A DNA stretch of 64,000 nucleotides, taken from the NCBI RefSeq assembly GCF_002237575.1, contig NZ_CP022535.1, positions 868,001 to 932,000 of the forward strand, read 5' to 3'. Positions 1 through 11,069 of this stretch are shown piece by piece. Both the position numbers and the translations under genes were made by a program. Positions within the stretch are counted from its first letter, which is position 1. Every line of letters begins with the position of its first letter. Origin of the DNA: Spiroplasma corruscae. Lineage in GTDB: Bacteria; Bacillota_I; Bacilli_A; Mycoplasmatales; Mycoplasmataceae. The notes below the pieces were generated by a model. It saw only the letters and a program-made list of their open reading frames with translations. It did no database searches and was not told the origin of the DNA.

Positions 1-393
<393 letters not shown>

Positions 394-405
394 CTAATTT
401 AATTT

Positions 406-1068
406 CTATTTTGCTACTTTTACATTTGCATGCTTAATTACTCTGTCATGCAATTTATATCCATTTGAGATTACATTAGTAATTTTCCCGCTACTATATT
501 TATCAGTTTCAATTTGTTCAATAGCTGAGTGAATTTCTGGGTTAAAGTCGTCTCCTTCTTTAACTTCTATAATTGATACTCCTGAGTTGCTTAATGCTTG
601 ATCAATTTGATTAATAATCATTTCAAAACCCATTAAATAATTTTTAATCTCAGGATTTTCTGGAGATGAACTTATAACACTTCTAAACATATCAATAGCT
701 GGTAGAATATTTGATGCTAACTTTTCTCCACCATATTTTTTTATTACAAGATATTCATTTTGGAAACGTTTGACAGTATTTTGATTATCTGCAATAGCCA
801 TTAGTTTATCTTCTTCAAGTTTTTGATTCTTCTCGATTAGTTCTACAAAGCTAAGCTCCAACTTCTCAATATCTGATAATTCTTGATTATTTTGATTTTC
901 TTCATCTTTATTATCTTTCGATTTTTTACTTAAATTTTTGTTATCTTTGCTTTGCTCAACTTCTTCAACTTGTTTATTTGATTGTTGAGGTTGAGGCTTT
1001 AGTTGATCAAGTTCCTTTTTTAACTTATTAATAAGTTCAAATATGTCCTTGTTACTTTTAATATCCAT
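406..1068 (-). CDS. grpE: GrpE nucleotide exchange factor
   Basis: Releases ADP from DnaK and so resets the chaperone cycle. The 220-residue protein has a charged low-complexity N-terminal tail rich in Lys, Asn, Gln and Glu (about residues 20-70), a long helix, and the C-terminal beta domain typical of the family (conserved stretch LMGFEMI near the middle and ISNGYKLHDRVIKHANVKV at the end). An upstream in-frame alternative start exists, but the ATG at 1066-1068 is preferred because AGGAGAGGAG sits directly before it. That ribosome binding site overlaps the last codons and stop of hrcA, suggesting translational coupling. Family assignment is secure. Confidence 0.96.
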   Translation of the reverse strand: MDIKSNKDIFELINKLKKELDQLKPQPQQSNKQVEEVEQSKDNKNLSKKSKDNKDEENQNNQELSDIEKLELSFVELIEKNQKLEEDKLMAIADNQNTVKRFQNEYLVIKKYGGEKLASNILPAIDMFRSVISSSPENPEIKNYLMGFEMIINQIDQALSNSGVSIIEVKEGDDFNPEIHSAIEQIETDKYSSGKITNVISNGYKLHDRVIKHANVKVAK

Positions 1069-1070
1069 AT

Positions 1071-2093
1071 TTACTCCTCTCCTAAAAATTTCGTTTCTAT
1101 TTTTTTCCTTATTCAATCTAAAAGATCCGAAACTTTATCATATTCAATTCTTTTAGGTCCAACCAAAGCAAGTGATGCTTTATTTCCAAAATTTGTTGTA
1201 AAATCAGTTTTTACAACAGCTATATCATCATTTTCAATACCTGTCTCAAATCCAATTGCTACAGAAGTTTTTGAACCTTTCTTACTTTGTGAATTGAATC
1301 AAGCAAAAGGTGAAGCTGTTTCTATGAACTCTATTATACTTTTGATTTTTTTAGGATCATTAAATTCAGGATTTTCTAATAAATATTTAACACCACTTGT
1401 TTTAGATTTATTAGACTCAGTATGAATCAATGCACCAACTAATGTTTGAAGTATAAATTCATATTTTTTTACTTGTTTTTTTAATATTGGAATAATGATT
1501 TGCGATTTTGTTTCAATTTCTGATATTTTTGAGTTTACCAATCTTTCGTTAAACAAATCTATTGAAATCATTAAATCGTTTAATGCTACATTATCAAGAT
1601 TTATTGTTTTATTTTGTATATTACCATTCGATAATACAAATAACACTGCGGCTTTATTTTTAGTTAACTGAATTAATTCAACTTTTGATAATGTTACTTC
1701 ATCTACTTCATTAGAAGTTACAACAATTGTAGCTAACTTAGTCATTTCACTTATTAAAACTGATGTTTTATCTAGTATTTCATCAACAGTAATATCTCTC
1801 TTGGCAAATATTAATTCTATTTTAGTTTTAATATCATCATAATTATTTACCTTCATTAAGTTATCCACATAATACCGATAACCTTTTGTAGAGGGAACTC
1901 TTCCTGAAGAAGTGTGAGCCTTTTCAATATAGCCTTGCTCTTCTAAAAGTACTGATTCATTCCTAATAGTCGCCGGTGAAACTTCAATTTCGATTACTTC
2001 ATGAATTCTTTTTGAACCTACCGGAAATGCAGTTTTAATATACTCCTCAATAATAGCCTTTAAAATTTGATCTTGACGTTTACTTAGCATCAT
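1071..2093 (-). CDS. hrcA: HrcA heat-shock repressor
   Basis: Transcription repressor that binds CIRCE operators and silences heat-shock genes; in other Firmicutes its activity depends on GroEL. The 340-residue protein matches the family length. An N-terminal winged helix (residues 1-90: LSKRQDQILKAIIEEYIKT, then SPATIRNE and the SSGRVPSTKGYRYYVD segment) precedes the ligand-like dimerisation domain, and the C-terminus carries the GP.R..Y motif. Two ATGs are adjacent at the start; GGAGG is spaced for the first. It is the first gene of hrcA-grpE-dnaK, with a CIRCE element 37 bases upstream, so it is predicted to repress itself. Several in-frame TGA codons are read as Trp. Confidence 0.96.
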
Positions 2094-2129
2094 AATCCTC
2101 CATTAAAAACACACAATCATAGTTTACCA

Positions 2130-2156
2130 ATAGCACTCTAAATATTCAAGTGCTAA
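2130..2156 (-). promoter_or_regulatory. CIRCE operator before hrcA
   Basis: Inverted repeat with nine-base arms and a nine-base spacer: left arm ATAGCACTC, right arm AAGTGCTAA. It matches the CIRCE consensus TTAGCACTC-N9-GAGTGCTAA except at one base in the left arm and one or two in the right. It lies 37 bases before the hrcA ATG and covers the stop codon of clpB (2153-2155). A TATGAT hexamer at 2116-2121 could be the -10 box of the operon. Confidence 0.9.
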
Positions 2157-4300
2157 TTTAATTTATTTGATGAAGTTATTATAAATTTGCCATTTTGGAC
2201 GTCAACAACATAATTTCTTTTTGGTTCAATTTCTTCTGAAACAATTGCTCTTGCAATTAAAGTTTCCAAGTTTTTTTCAATATATCTTTTTATAGGTCTT
2301 GCACCGTATTCTTTGTTATAACCTTCTTCTAGTATTTTATCAATTGTAGCATCAGTGAAATTTAGTAAGTAGTCATTATTAATCAATACTCTTTCTTTTA
2401 ACTCATTTAATGTTTTAGTAATAATTTCTTTAATAATTTCTTTTGATAATGGGTTAAAAGTAATTACATTATCAATTCTATTAACAAATTCTGGTCTAAA
2501 GTAATTTTTTAATTCCTTATCAATTACTTCTTGGTCAATCATTTCTATTGGCGTACTCATTAAATATTCTGAAGCTATATTTGAAGTCATAATTATAATT
2601 GTATTTTTGAAATCAACAGTTTTACCAAGAGAATCAGTTATTCTTCCATCATCTAATATTTGTAAGAACACATTGAATACATCTGGGTGTGCTTTTTCTA
2701 CTTCATCAAATAATACTATTGAATATGGTGATCTACGAACAGCTTCTGTTAATCTTCCACCTTCTTCATAACCAACATAACCTGGTGGTGACCCTATAAG
2801 TTTTGATACAGATTGTTTTTCCATATATTCTGACATATCAAACCTAATCATTTTCTTCTCACTACCAAATAATGTTTTAGCTAATGATCTTGCTACCTCT
2901 GTTTTACCAACTCCTGTTGGACCTAAAAATAAGAAACTACCAATTGGTTTGCTTGGGTCTTTTATACCACTTCTGCTTCTTAGTATTGAATCAGCAATTA
3001 ATTCAATTACATGACTTTGACCTTTTACCATTTTTTTTAAATTACTTCCTAAATGCAGTAGTTTTTGTTTTTCACTTTCTATCAAGTTTTCTATTTTAAT
3101 TCCTGTTCATTTAGAAATTATTTTTGCAATTTCATCTTCGGAAACTTCTTCAGAAATAAGTTTTTCTTTTTTTCCATCAAGTGATGTATTCAGTTGTTTT
3201 TGTAGCGCCGGTAGTAATGAATATTGAATTTCTCCAGCTCTTTCAAACTTACCTTCTGATTGTGCAGTTTCAAGTTCTAACTTAAGCTGATCAATTGTAG
3301 ATCTATACTTATTAATATTTGCTAAAACTTTCTTTTCACTTTCTCATTTAGTATTTAACTTTTCTTGTTCTTGTTTTAATGATTCAAGTTCCTTTTGACA
3401 TTGTTCTAATCTTTCAATTGATTTATCATCTGTTTCTTTAGACAATGCTGCTTTTTCAATTTCTAATTGCATTATTTTTCTGTTTAATTGATATAACTCA
3501 GTTGGGACTGATGCGATTTCAGTCTTTATTGTTGCACTTGCTTCGTCTACTAAATCGATTGCTTTATCAGGTAAGAATCTATCTGAAATATAACGATCAC
3601 TTAAAACAGCTGCAGCAATTAATGCATTATCATGAATTCTAACTCCATGATAAGTTTCAAATCTTTCTTTTAATCCTCTTAGAATTGAAATGGTTTCATC
3701 AATAGTAGGTTCTGATACATATACCTTTTGAAATCTTCTTTCAAGTGCGGCATCCTTTTCAATATATTCTCTATATTCTTTTAATGTAGTTGCACCAATT
3801 ACTTTTATCCCGCCTCTTGCTAATGAAGGTTTTAGTAGGTTTGATACATCCATTCCACCACCATTACCAGTTTTACCAGCACCAACAATCAAATGTAATT
3901 CATCAATAAATAATATTACTTCTCCATTTTCTTTTTGAATTGCATTAACGATACCTTTTATTCTGGCTTCATAATCTCCCAAAAAACTTGCACCAGCCAT
4001 TACACTTCCCATGTCCAATTCAAGTATTTTTTTATTTCTTAAATTACTCGGTACCTCACCTTTATTAATTCTATGAGCAAGTCCTTCTGCAATAGCTGTT
4101 TTACCAACTCCTGGTTCACCAATTAATACAGGGTTATTTTTTGTTTTTCTACTTAGTATTCTGATGACTCTCATTATTTCATCATCCCTACCAATAATGG
4201 GATCAATTTTTCCCTCTTTTGCGTCCTGTGTTAAGTTCCTAGTATATTTATTTAATATTTCTGGATCATTCATAGGATCTGGTCTTTGATTAAAATCCAT
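2153..4300 (-). CDS. clpB: ClpB disaggregase, short form
   Basis: Hsp100 AAA+ ATPase that pulls proteins out of aggregates with DnaK. At 715 residues it is about 140 shorter than the usual ClpB: it starts directly before the first ATPase module, so the N-terminal Clp-N domain is missing, as in other mollicutes. AAA-1 has GEPGVGKT with the LFIDELH Walker B; a shortened middle coiled-coil domain follows (about residues 290-400); AAA-2 has GPTGVGKT and the Walker [10 protein letters not shown]. The start at 4300 is fixed by GGGAGG ten bases upstream. It stands just before the hrcA operon and has two CIRCE-like operators upstream. Its stop codon lies inside the hrcA CIRCE element. Confidence 0.96.
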
Positions 4301-4319
4301 TCTTATACCTCCCTTTTTT

Positions 4320-4346
4320 TTAGCACTCTCTATACTCAACTGCTAA
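4320..4346 (-). promoter_or_regulatory. CIRCE operator, proximal, before clpB
   Basis: Left arm TTAGCACTC is a perfect CIRCE half; nine-base spacer; right arm AACTGCTAA differs from consensus at two positions. It sits 20 bases before the clpB start and directly downstream of the predicted -10 box, where bound HrcA would block initiation. Confidence 0.88.
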
Positions 4347-4354
4347 ACAATAAT

Positions 4355-4382
4355 ATATTACTAATATTTTTAGCAAAGTCAA
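4355..4382 (-). promoter_or_regulatory. clpB promoter
   Basis: Sigma-70-type promoter on the minus strand: -35 TTGACT (4377-4382), 16-base spacer, -10 TAATAT (4355-4360). The -35 box lies inside the distal CIRCE-like repeat and the start site would fall at the proximal one, so the promoter is bracketed by two HrcA sites. Confidence 0.65.
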
Positions 4383-4396
4383 TATTAAAGTGCTAA
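4370..4396 (-). promoter_or_regulatory. Second, degenerate CIRCE-like repeat before clpB
   Basis: Arm TTAGCAAAG, nine-base spacer, arm AAGTGCTAA. The right arm is close to consensus; the left arm keeps TTAGCA but differs in its last three bases. It starts exactly 50 bases from the start of the proximal CIRCE element, so two HrcA dimers would be offset by a near-integral number of helical turns. The weaker left arm makes this a probable rather than certain operator. Confidence 0.6.
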
Positions 4397-4526
4397 AAAA
4401 TAAAACTTTTTTTGTATATTTATAAAAAATGCTAATATTAAATTATGTTAAAAATGAAACATCTATTTAAAAGTATGAATGACTTCCACTATTGTTCTCT
4501 AAATTAAATTTTTAGAGGAGGAAGAA

Positions 4527-6368
4527 ATGAATAGAAATAATCGAAATGCTATAGTGTTTAAGATAACTATCGCTGCTTTATTATCTGCTTTTGTTACAAT
4601 TGTTAATCTAATTTTTTATATGATTCCAGGCCTTGATTTCACTTTTCTATTAATAGCTATTTTTTGTATTGTCTTAAAAACGGAAATAAGTTTTTTAATT
4701 TCAATAACAACTTCATTTATATCTTTTCTTTATAAGAACCCCATATTTGATGGAATAAGTTATCTACTTACAATTATGACAATATTTGGTGTTTTTACTG
4801 CTTTACGCAAGGTTTTTATCAAGCAACGATGACTTATTTTTGTTTCCTTAATACTTATAAGTACTTTATATGATACATATATCTTAATTTTATGAATTTT
4901 AGCTACTAATTATCAACAAGGACTTGCAATATACCTAACAAAAGTTATTGAAATACACGTTATATTTGTTTTATATACTATTGCACCATTATTAATGTTT
5001 AAAAAAATAGAAAATATACTTTATAAACTATCTAGTAAGTGAGAGTTTATAATGAATAAAAATTATATTGAATATATTGAGAACATGGAGAAAAATAAAA
5101 TGAACAAATTTAGTGATAATAAAAAGAATTATAACTTTCAAGTTATATCATTAATTTTATCAATGAATGTTATGTTATGTTACTTTAGTTTTATACCATT
5201 AGCAATATCAACAGTCTATAATTATAAACTTATTAGTATAATAATTATTATTCCAATATTAATGCTGTTAATGACGCCTATTTGAATGAAATTAAAGAAG
5301 AAAGTAAGTAACAAAGTTGTACTTACTCATAATTGTACAGGTCTTATTATTGCAATAACTTTTACTTTTTTAGGTTTTATTTTAACAAAATATGTATTAG
5401 CATTAACATTCTTAGTTCTAGGGTTATTATTATTTGGTATCTTTATTGCAGGTTTTATACCAATAAATTTAGAAATGATTAAAAGTTATAATATTAGAAA
5501 TAAAAGACCAAATAATATTAATAAAATATTGGCATTAACATCATTTATCCTTATACCTGTTCCCTTCTTGATTTATAACTTTAGTAAACCAATTTATAAC
5601 TTGACTTTCTTTATAATAGTTATTTTAGTGATTCTTTCTATAATGATTTTAAATAAAAATATAATGAGTGAAGGAAATGTATTAAATGTTAATAAGGATG
5701 ATTTCAAAGTAGCGTTAAAAAATAAGAAATTTATTACAAGTATATTTACACAAAATCTTTTCATTGGTATTGATAAATTTTTTGAGTATGGATTAATATT
5801 TCTGTTTCTAATATACTTTGATCAAAATAGTATTAGCATATCATTACTTCAAAAGAACTTATATATTTATATAATGATCGGATTTTTATTTAAGTATATG
5901 GGTAGAGCCGTTGGTTATTTAATAAGAATTAAAGATAATTATAATATTAAAATAAATTTCTTATCCAGTTTATTATATGTATTATCATTCACTATGATAC
6001 TAGCCTTTTTCATAACATCAAATTTTAAGAATTTTAATAATAAAGATCTTTTATATAAAACATTAATTATTGTTTCACAATTTATAATAGGATTTGCTTA
6101 TATATTAATAAAAAGAACTCAGTCAAGTTATTATAAAAAAATAATTAATAATGAGCATATAAACGGTGCATTTATTCTTGATCACGTTATCGGGAATGTC
6201 TTATTCTCATTATTAATAAGTATAGTGTTCTTAATGTTCTTCTTATTAATTAATGTTAATATAATAAATTTCATTATAATGTTTAGTATTTTGGTTTCAC
6301 TTACATTTATTGTATTATTAACTAATATTTTTATATTAAAAAACAACACTAAGTTAGTTCAAAACTAA
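4527..6368 (+). CDS. Membrane transporter: ECF-S-like domain joined to MFS-like domain
   Basis: One uninterrupted reading frame of 613 codons once TGA is read as Trp. Residues 1-170 form five or six hydrophobic segments resembling the substrate-binding S component of an energy-coupling-factor vitamin transporter. A charged linker (about 172-200, many Lys and Asn) follows, and then about twelve membrane segments with the layout of a major-facilitator carrier to the C-terminus. The start has GAGGAGG before it. An internal ATG at 5052 lies at the linker but has no stop codon before it and only a weak ribosome binding site. The gene is alone on the plus strand, divergent from clpB. The substrate is unknown, and the S-component likeness rests on topology and general look rather than a diagnostic motif. 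Confidence 0.55.
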
Positions 6369-6382
6369 TTTAGTGTTGTTTT
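6341..6382. terminator. Bidirectional terminator shared by two convergent genes
   Basis: Near-perfect inverted repeat whose arms begin AACAACACTAA and end TTAGTGTTGTT, with A-rich flank on one side and T-rich on the other, so it can act on both strands. It lies within the coding 3' ends of the plus-strand transporter and the minus-strand gene that faces it. Confidence 0.85.
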
Positions 6383-7076
6383 CATTTATAAATAATATAA
6401 ACATTTGAAAATATATATTTATACATAATTTTATAAAAGCTTTTTCATAACCACAATAATTTATCAGTAATTCTGATTGTATAACAAAATATTTTATTGG
6501 AAGGTAATCAAATGATCTTAATTTATCAAAATCAATTTTATGTACTTGGTTTTTATTAAAAATTAAAATTTTTATTTCCTCTAATATTTTTTTTTGGTTT
6601 TTATTTATGTTAATAGAATTATATTGTAGTGTATCATAACTCATTAACAAAATAAAAAGTTTGTAATTATATTTAGAATTATCATAACTATAATATTTTA
6701 CTTTTTCTTTTTTATTTAACTTCAATCATACATTTGGGTTATATCTTAGTTGAGTTAGTAATAAACATTTAATAATTTGCAACTTAAACTCAATCGCTTT
6801 TAATCTTCTATACTTATTAATTTTTATTAAATTTTTAAAATCATTACATGTGCTTATAAAATATCTGTCTGTAATATTATATTTCCTTATGAAAGATACT
6901 AAATACTTTGTACTAAACCTTGCTAACGATAGGTTTAAACAATTATGAAAATTATATTCAATCTTAGATATTGATGTATCAAAAAGTAAACTTAATACTT
7001 CAATACTTATTTTCGGGTTAATCACACTTTCTAAACTGTTATAGTCCTTAGTAATAGGTTTATAATTATTTTTCAT
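6354..7076 (-). CDS. Unknown protein, 240 aa
   Basis: I do not recognise this protein. It is lysine-, asparagine- and isoleucine-rich, has no signal peptide and no clear membrane segment, and looks mostly helical. One in-frame TGA (6726-6728) is read as Trp in NPNVWLKLN. The ATG at 7076 has AGGGGT as a possible ribosome binding site. It lies 32 bases downstream of hemW on the same strand and probably shares its transcript. Its last residues, NNTKLVLN, are encoded by the terminator hairpin and almost equal the last residues of the convergent gene. Confidence 0.75.
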
Positions 7077-7108
7077 TTTAATTACCCCTATTATTAAATC
7101 GACATTTT

Positions 7109-8221
7109 TTATAATAAAGATACTAATATTTCATTTAATATATTTAAACCACGTTCTGTACATTTTAAATGATTATCTTTTACTTCTAAAAAGTTTTTAT
7201 TAATATTCTCATTAATTTTTTCTTCATATGCTTTATATGCATATTTATTAATTTCAATTTCTAAGTTTATTCCACCTATTAAGCGTAAACCCATCATTAA
7301 TACTTGAAAATAAAAGTCATTTTCACTTACTAATTCGTACTTTTTTTTGTAGCTAAGAAAGTTACCCTCATTACAAGTTAAATAATACTTATTATCAATT
7401 ATTTCAAAACCACTTGCACCAACACCAACTCCAGCAAATAAATCAGAATTCCAATACGATATATTATGTAACGATTTCTTTTCATCTTTTAATGAGTAGT
7501 TAGATATTTCATATCTCACATACCCTAACTTTTTTAATCCTTTGTTAACTAGAATATCAAAATCTTCATCTTTTGAAGGTTTCTTATATTTTAACTTGCC
7601 CCATATTGATTTTTCTTTCATGATTAGTGAATATCAAGATATGTGATCTGGTTTTAATTCCTTTATATAGTTTAAATCAGTTTCTATATTCTTTGCTTCT
7701 TGATCAAATAAGTTATACATTAAATCTATACTTACGTTATCAAAGCCAACTTGCCTGATTAATTTGTATGCATCAATGGCTTCTTTATTGTCGTGAATTC
7801 TACCAACTTTCTTAAGCAACGAGTTATCAAAAGTTTGTATTCCCATACTTAGTCTATTTATATTATTATTTTTATATATTAATAATTTCTCTTTTGTTAC
7901 AGATTCAGGATTTAATTCGATTGTATATTCTATAGTACATTTATTAACATACTTATTTAATATCTCACACATTCTTATTGTTTGCTTTTCATCCAAACAA
8001 CTTGGAGTCCCACCACCAATGTAAATAGTTTGTAGATGATTTAATCTATCTCCATATGCCAACAACTCTTTTTCTAGATTATCTAAATAATCATATATTA
8101 CTTTTTCATTTTTTGTTGGCTTTTTTACTTTTACAAAATCACAGTAAAAACAAATATGTTCACAAAAAGGAATGTGAACATATAAACTATTAATATTTTT
8201 GTTTATTGATTGAATTTTCAA
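7109..8221 (-). CDS. hemW: HemW-like radical SAM protein
   Basis: Member of the HemW/HemN radical S-adenosylmethionine family; HemW proteins bind haem and are thought to be haem chaperones rather than coproporphyrinogen oxidases. The 370-residue protein has the CEHICFYC cluster motif (CxxxCxxC) near residue 21, IGGGTPS, the ELNPES and RLSMGIQTF motifs, and the C-terminal HemN domain. A Trp TGA lies at about 7631. The codon at 8221 is TTG; an ATT at 8228-8230 has better spacing from the AGGGGA sequence, so the true start may be three codons upstream. The gene overlaps the end of the Q/N-rich membrane protein gene. Its role is unclear in an organism with no visible haem pathway. Confidence 0.9.
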
Positions 8222-9804
8222 GGTTTTAATGATTGTCCCCTTTTTCTTCTAATAATTAATCATGGGATAAGTATTAGGAATAATAATAAAAGCATAACAA
8301 CACAGAATATAATAATACATATTTTATTAGCTCTTTTTTTAATATTCTTAATTTCTTGTTCTGGTATTATTTCATACCCATAATAAGAAATAATATTATT
8401 TTTTCTGTTTCTTGTAGTAATAATATTAAAAACATGTACTAATAACGCTACTAATAGAATAATTATATTAACAGTTATTTCAGACTGTAAAGTCTTCAAT
8501 GTTCCAATATCTCAGAACAATATATAAGCAGTTTTACCTGCTTGTGATTGTAATGAATAAAGGATTCCAAGTATTATTGAGCCAAATATGTAAGTAGAAA
8601 AACAAATTCAGTTAATATAAATTGCTCTTGATATTAATGCTTTATAGTTTCTAGTTATAAAATATGGAATTGATTCATTGCCCATTATTAAATCTCGTTC
8701 ATATTTTCTTACATTTGAAAATAATAAAGTAAAATCAGTTAAACTAACACCAAAAAATCCTACTGATATTATTAATAATAAAATTGAGAAGAAAGGATAC
8801 ATAACCTTTTCTTTTTGAACACCAATAAACTTAGATATGTTTTCATCTGTTTTATAATAAATCGCAAGCATAAGTGATGTAATAATAATACCAATTGAAC
8901 CAACCATAAATAGTATAAATACTCTAAGTTTTTCACTTCTAATTTCTCTACCAATTTCTTTTGGAATTATACTAGCTTCTTTAAGTCTTTTCTTATAACT
9001 ATTATCTTTCTTGTAAGAATTATAATTGTTAGCACTTGCATTAGCATAATTATAATTCTGGTTATAACTATAATTATTTCCATTATTATAAAATTGATTA
9101 CCATTTGAAAACTCTTCATAACCAGAATGCATTCTATTATTATAATAAGAGTTAGGATCTAAATACATTTCTCTAATAGCCTGATCATTATAAGATTGTT
9201 GATTTGGATAATTATTAAATGATTTAAAGTATTTATCATTACGTATTTCGTTTTGATTTACGTAGTTTTGATTTACGTAGTTTTGATTATAATGATTTTG
9301 ATTTAGTGGTTCATTATTTCTATTATACAAATTATTTTCATAGTTGAAAATATCATGGTTTTGATTGTTATATTGCACACCATAATTATTAAATTGATGT
9401 TCTTGGTGATTATAGTTTCCTGCACCTTGACCATAACCTTGATTGAAATAATTATTAGGTTGATAACCTCCATTAGAATAGTTACTTTGAGGTTCTAAAT
9501 TATTAAATTCTTGTATATTATTATATCTTGGTTTTATACTGTTAATTAGATTTTGTTGATAAGACTGAATATCGACCTGTTGTGGTGGTTGATATTGATT
9601 GTTATATTGAGGTTGCTGATATTGATTATACTGTTGTTGATTATATATCGGTAGTGGTTGGTTTGTATTATACTGATTTGATGGTAATTGATTATAATTT
9701 GGGGCCTGCATGTTTTGATTAGGCGCAACAAAATTACCAGCAACAGGAATGTTTTGCTGATTATTTTGATTATTTGGTTTAAAAAAATCAAATACTTTGC
9801 CCAT
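8203..9804 (-). CDS. Q/N/Y-rich membrane protein, 533 aa
   Basis: The first half (about residues 5-270) is almost entirely Gln, Asn, Tyr and Pro, with short repeats such as YVNQN, and looks intrinsically disordered or prion-like. The second half has four strongly hydrophobic segments (about 295-320, 340-365, 400-425, 440-460) and another near the C-terminus (about 490-515), followed by a basic tail. ATG at 9804 lies behind an AGAGGGC-type ribosome binding site. The architecture recalls the MSC_0882-type membrane protein of the Mycoplasma mycoides cluster, but that match is from memory. The 3' end overlaps hemW by 19 bases. Function unknown. Confidence 0.82.
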
Positions 9805-9830
9805 AAAAATGCCCTCTTTTTTTATAAGAC

Positions 9831-10103
9831 TTATTTTGCTTTAGAATAAGATTTTCTAGATTTCTTTATTTTTGCAATTTCCATTTCAAAATCATTTCTT
9901 TGAGTTTCAAATTTTTCCAGTCTCTTAAATTCATCTACACTAACTTCTTCTTTTTCATAAATATATTTACGTTTCTTCTTCAGTAGTATAAATAAATAAG
10001 ACCCTAGACAAATTGCTCCAATTAAAACAAAAACTACTAGAACAACTCATAAAGGTAGTGTAAAATCAAGCACTTTAAATGAGAAATCAAGCAAGTTTGT
10101 CAT
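9831..10103 (-). CDS. Small single-pass membrane protein, 90 aa
   Basis: A 90-codon gene containing one Trp TGA. One hydrophobic segment spans about residues 17-42, followed by KKKRKY and a charged, probably coiled-coil cytoplasmic tail rich in Lys and Glu. Start ATG at 10101-10103 follows AGGTGAT. It lies 27 bases upstream of the Q/N-rich membrane protein gene in the same direction, so the two are probably one transcript. Function unknown. Confidence 0.75.
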
Positions 10104-10230
10104 AATATCACCTATAATTAGCCCTAATTGCAAAATAGCTTACAATTATTTATATAATACCATATTTTTAGAGTTTTTTATAAAAAAATATGCTTTAATT
10201 AATACTATAAGTTGTATTGAGGTATGAAGA

Positions 10231-10668
10231 ATGAGTAATTTTAAAGAAAATAAAAAAATTGATCAATTAACAGACATAGAGTATCAAGTAACAATGAAAA
10301 ACTCTACAGAACCACCCTTTGATAATAAATATTGAAATGAATATAGAAAAGGTATTTATGTTGACATACTTACAGGTGAACCACTGTTTTTTTCAAGTGA
10401 TAAATATGATTCAGGATGCGGTTGACCAAGTTTTACAAAACCTATTGAAAAAAAATTAATTAAAGAAAAAGCGGATTTTTCTCATAATATGCACAGAGTA
10501 GAAGTAAGAACTAAAAATAGCGACATTCATCTGGGACATGTCTTTACAGATGGACCATTAGAAGAAGGTGGTTTAAGATATTGTATAAACTCGGCTTCAC
10601 TAGAATTTATACCGTTAGAAGAAATGGAAGAAAAAGGTTATAGTGATTACACACTTATGATTAAGTAA
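10231..10668 (+). CDS. msrB: Peptide methionine-(R)-S-oxide reductase MsrB
   Basis: Repairs oxidised methionine (R-sulfoxide) in proteins using thioredoxin-type reductant. The 145-residue protein has every core motif: GCGWPSF near residue 68, the [17 protein letters not shown] block, and the catalytic Cys in [11 protein letters not shown]. The two CxxC zinc motifs of many MsrB proteins are absent (the first position reads GEPLF), so this is the metal-free type. Start ATG at 10231 has a weak GAGG site nine bases upstream. It stands alone on the plus strand, divergent from the small membrane protein gene. Confidence 0.95.
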
Positions 10669-11009
10669 ATGTAATTTATTAAATACTTATTATCTAAATA
10701 TATAACTATATAGAAAATATTTAAATGGATATAAATTATAAAAAAAATGACTATATGATAAGTGTTAAGTTACTTTTTATTATTTGTTATAACAGATGTA
10801 ATAGTATATGCATTTTTTAAAATAAATGAATGAATTAAAAGGTAAAAATATAAGTAGTATTAATAACGCAAATATTAAATTATAATAGTAACTTTTTCAA
10901 CTATTTATAATTTAATGTAGGAATAATAAGTTAATAAAACTCACTTATATTTAAATTATTAATTGATATTAAAAGGGCTTACAACATTACTCAGTTGTTA
11001 TCTATTTTT
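10669..11009. other. AT-rich intergenic region without a clear gene
   Basis: About 340 bases with stops in all frames. The only reading frame of note is a roughly 30-codon plus-strand stretch from about 10724, with no ribosome binding site and no recognisable product. It may be decayed coding sequence. Confidence 0.5.
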
Positions 11010-11053
11010 ACAATAAAAAACATCTTGTCAATTTGAAAGATGTTTTTTATTGT
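11010..11053 (-). terminator. Terminator after pyrD
   Basis: Arms ACAATAAAAAACATCTT and AAGATGTTTTTTATTGT form a 17-base-pair stem around a ten-base loop, followed by further T on the minus strand. It begins 17 bases after the pyrD stop. Confidence 0.85.
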
Positions 11054-11069
11054 AGATTAACTAATATAC

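Noticed and set aside
4397-4526. Riboswitch before the plus-strand transporter
   Set aside because: The 130-base leader shows no motif of a known riboswitch and no terminator or clear alternative pairing.
5052-6368. Separate carrier gene starting at the internal ATG
   Set aside because: No stop codon lies between 4527 and 5052 once TGA is Trp, and the ribosome binding site before 5052 is weak; kept as an alternative within the fused gene.
10724-10820. Small plus-strand gene
   Set aside because: About 30 codons, no ribosome binding site and no recognisable sequence.
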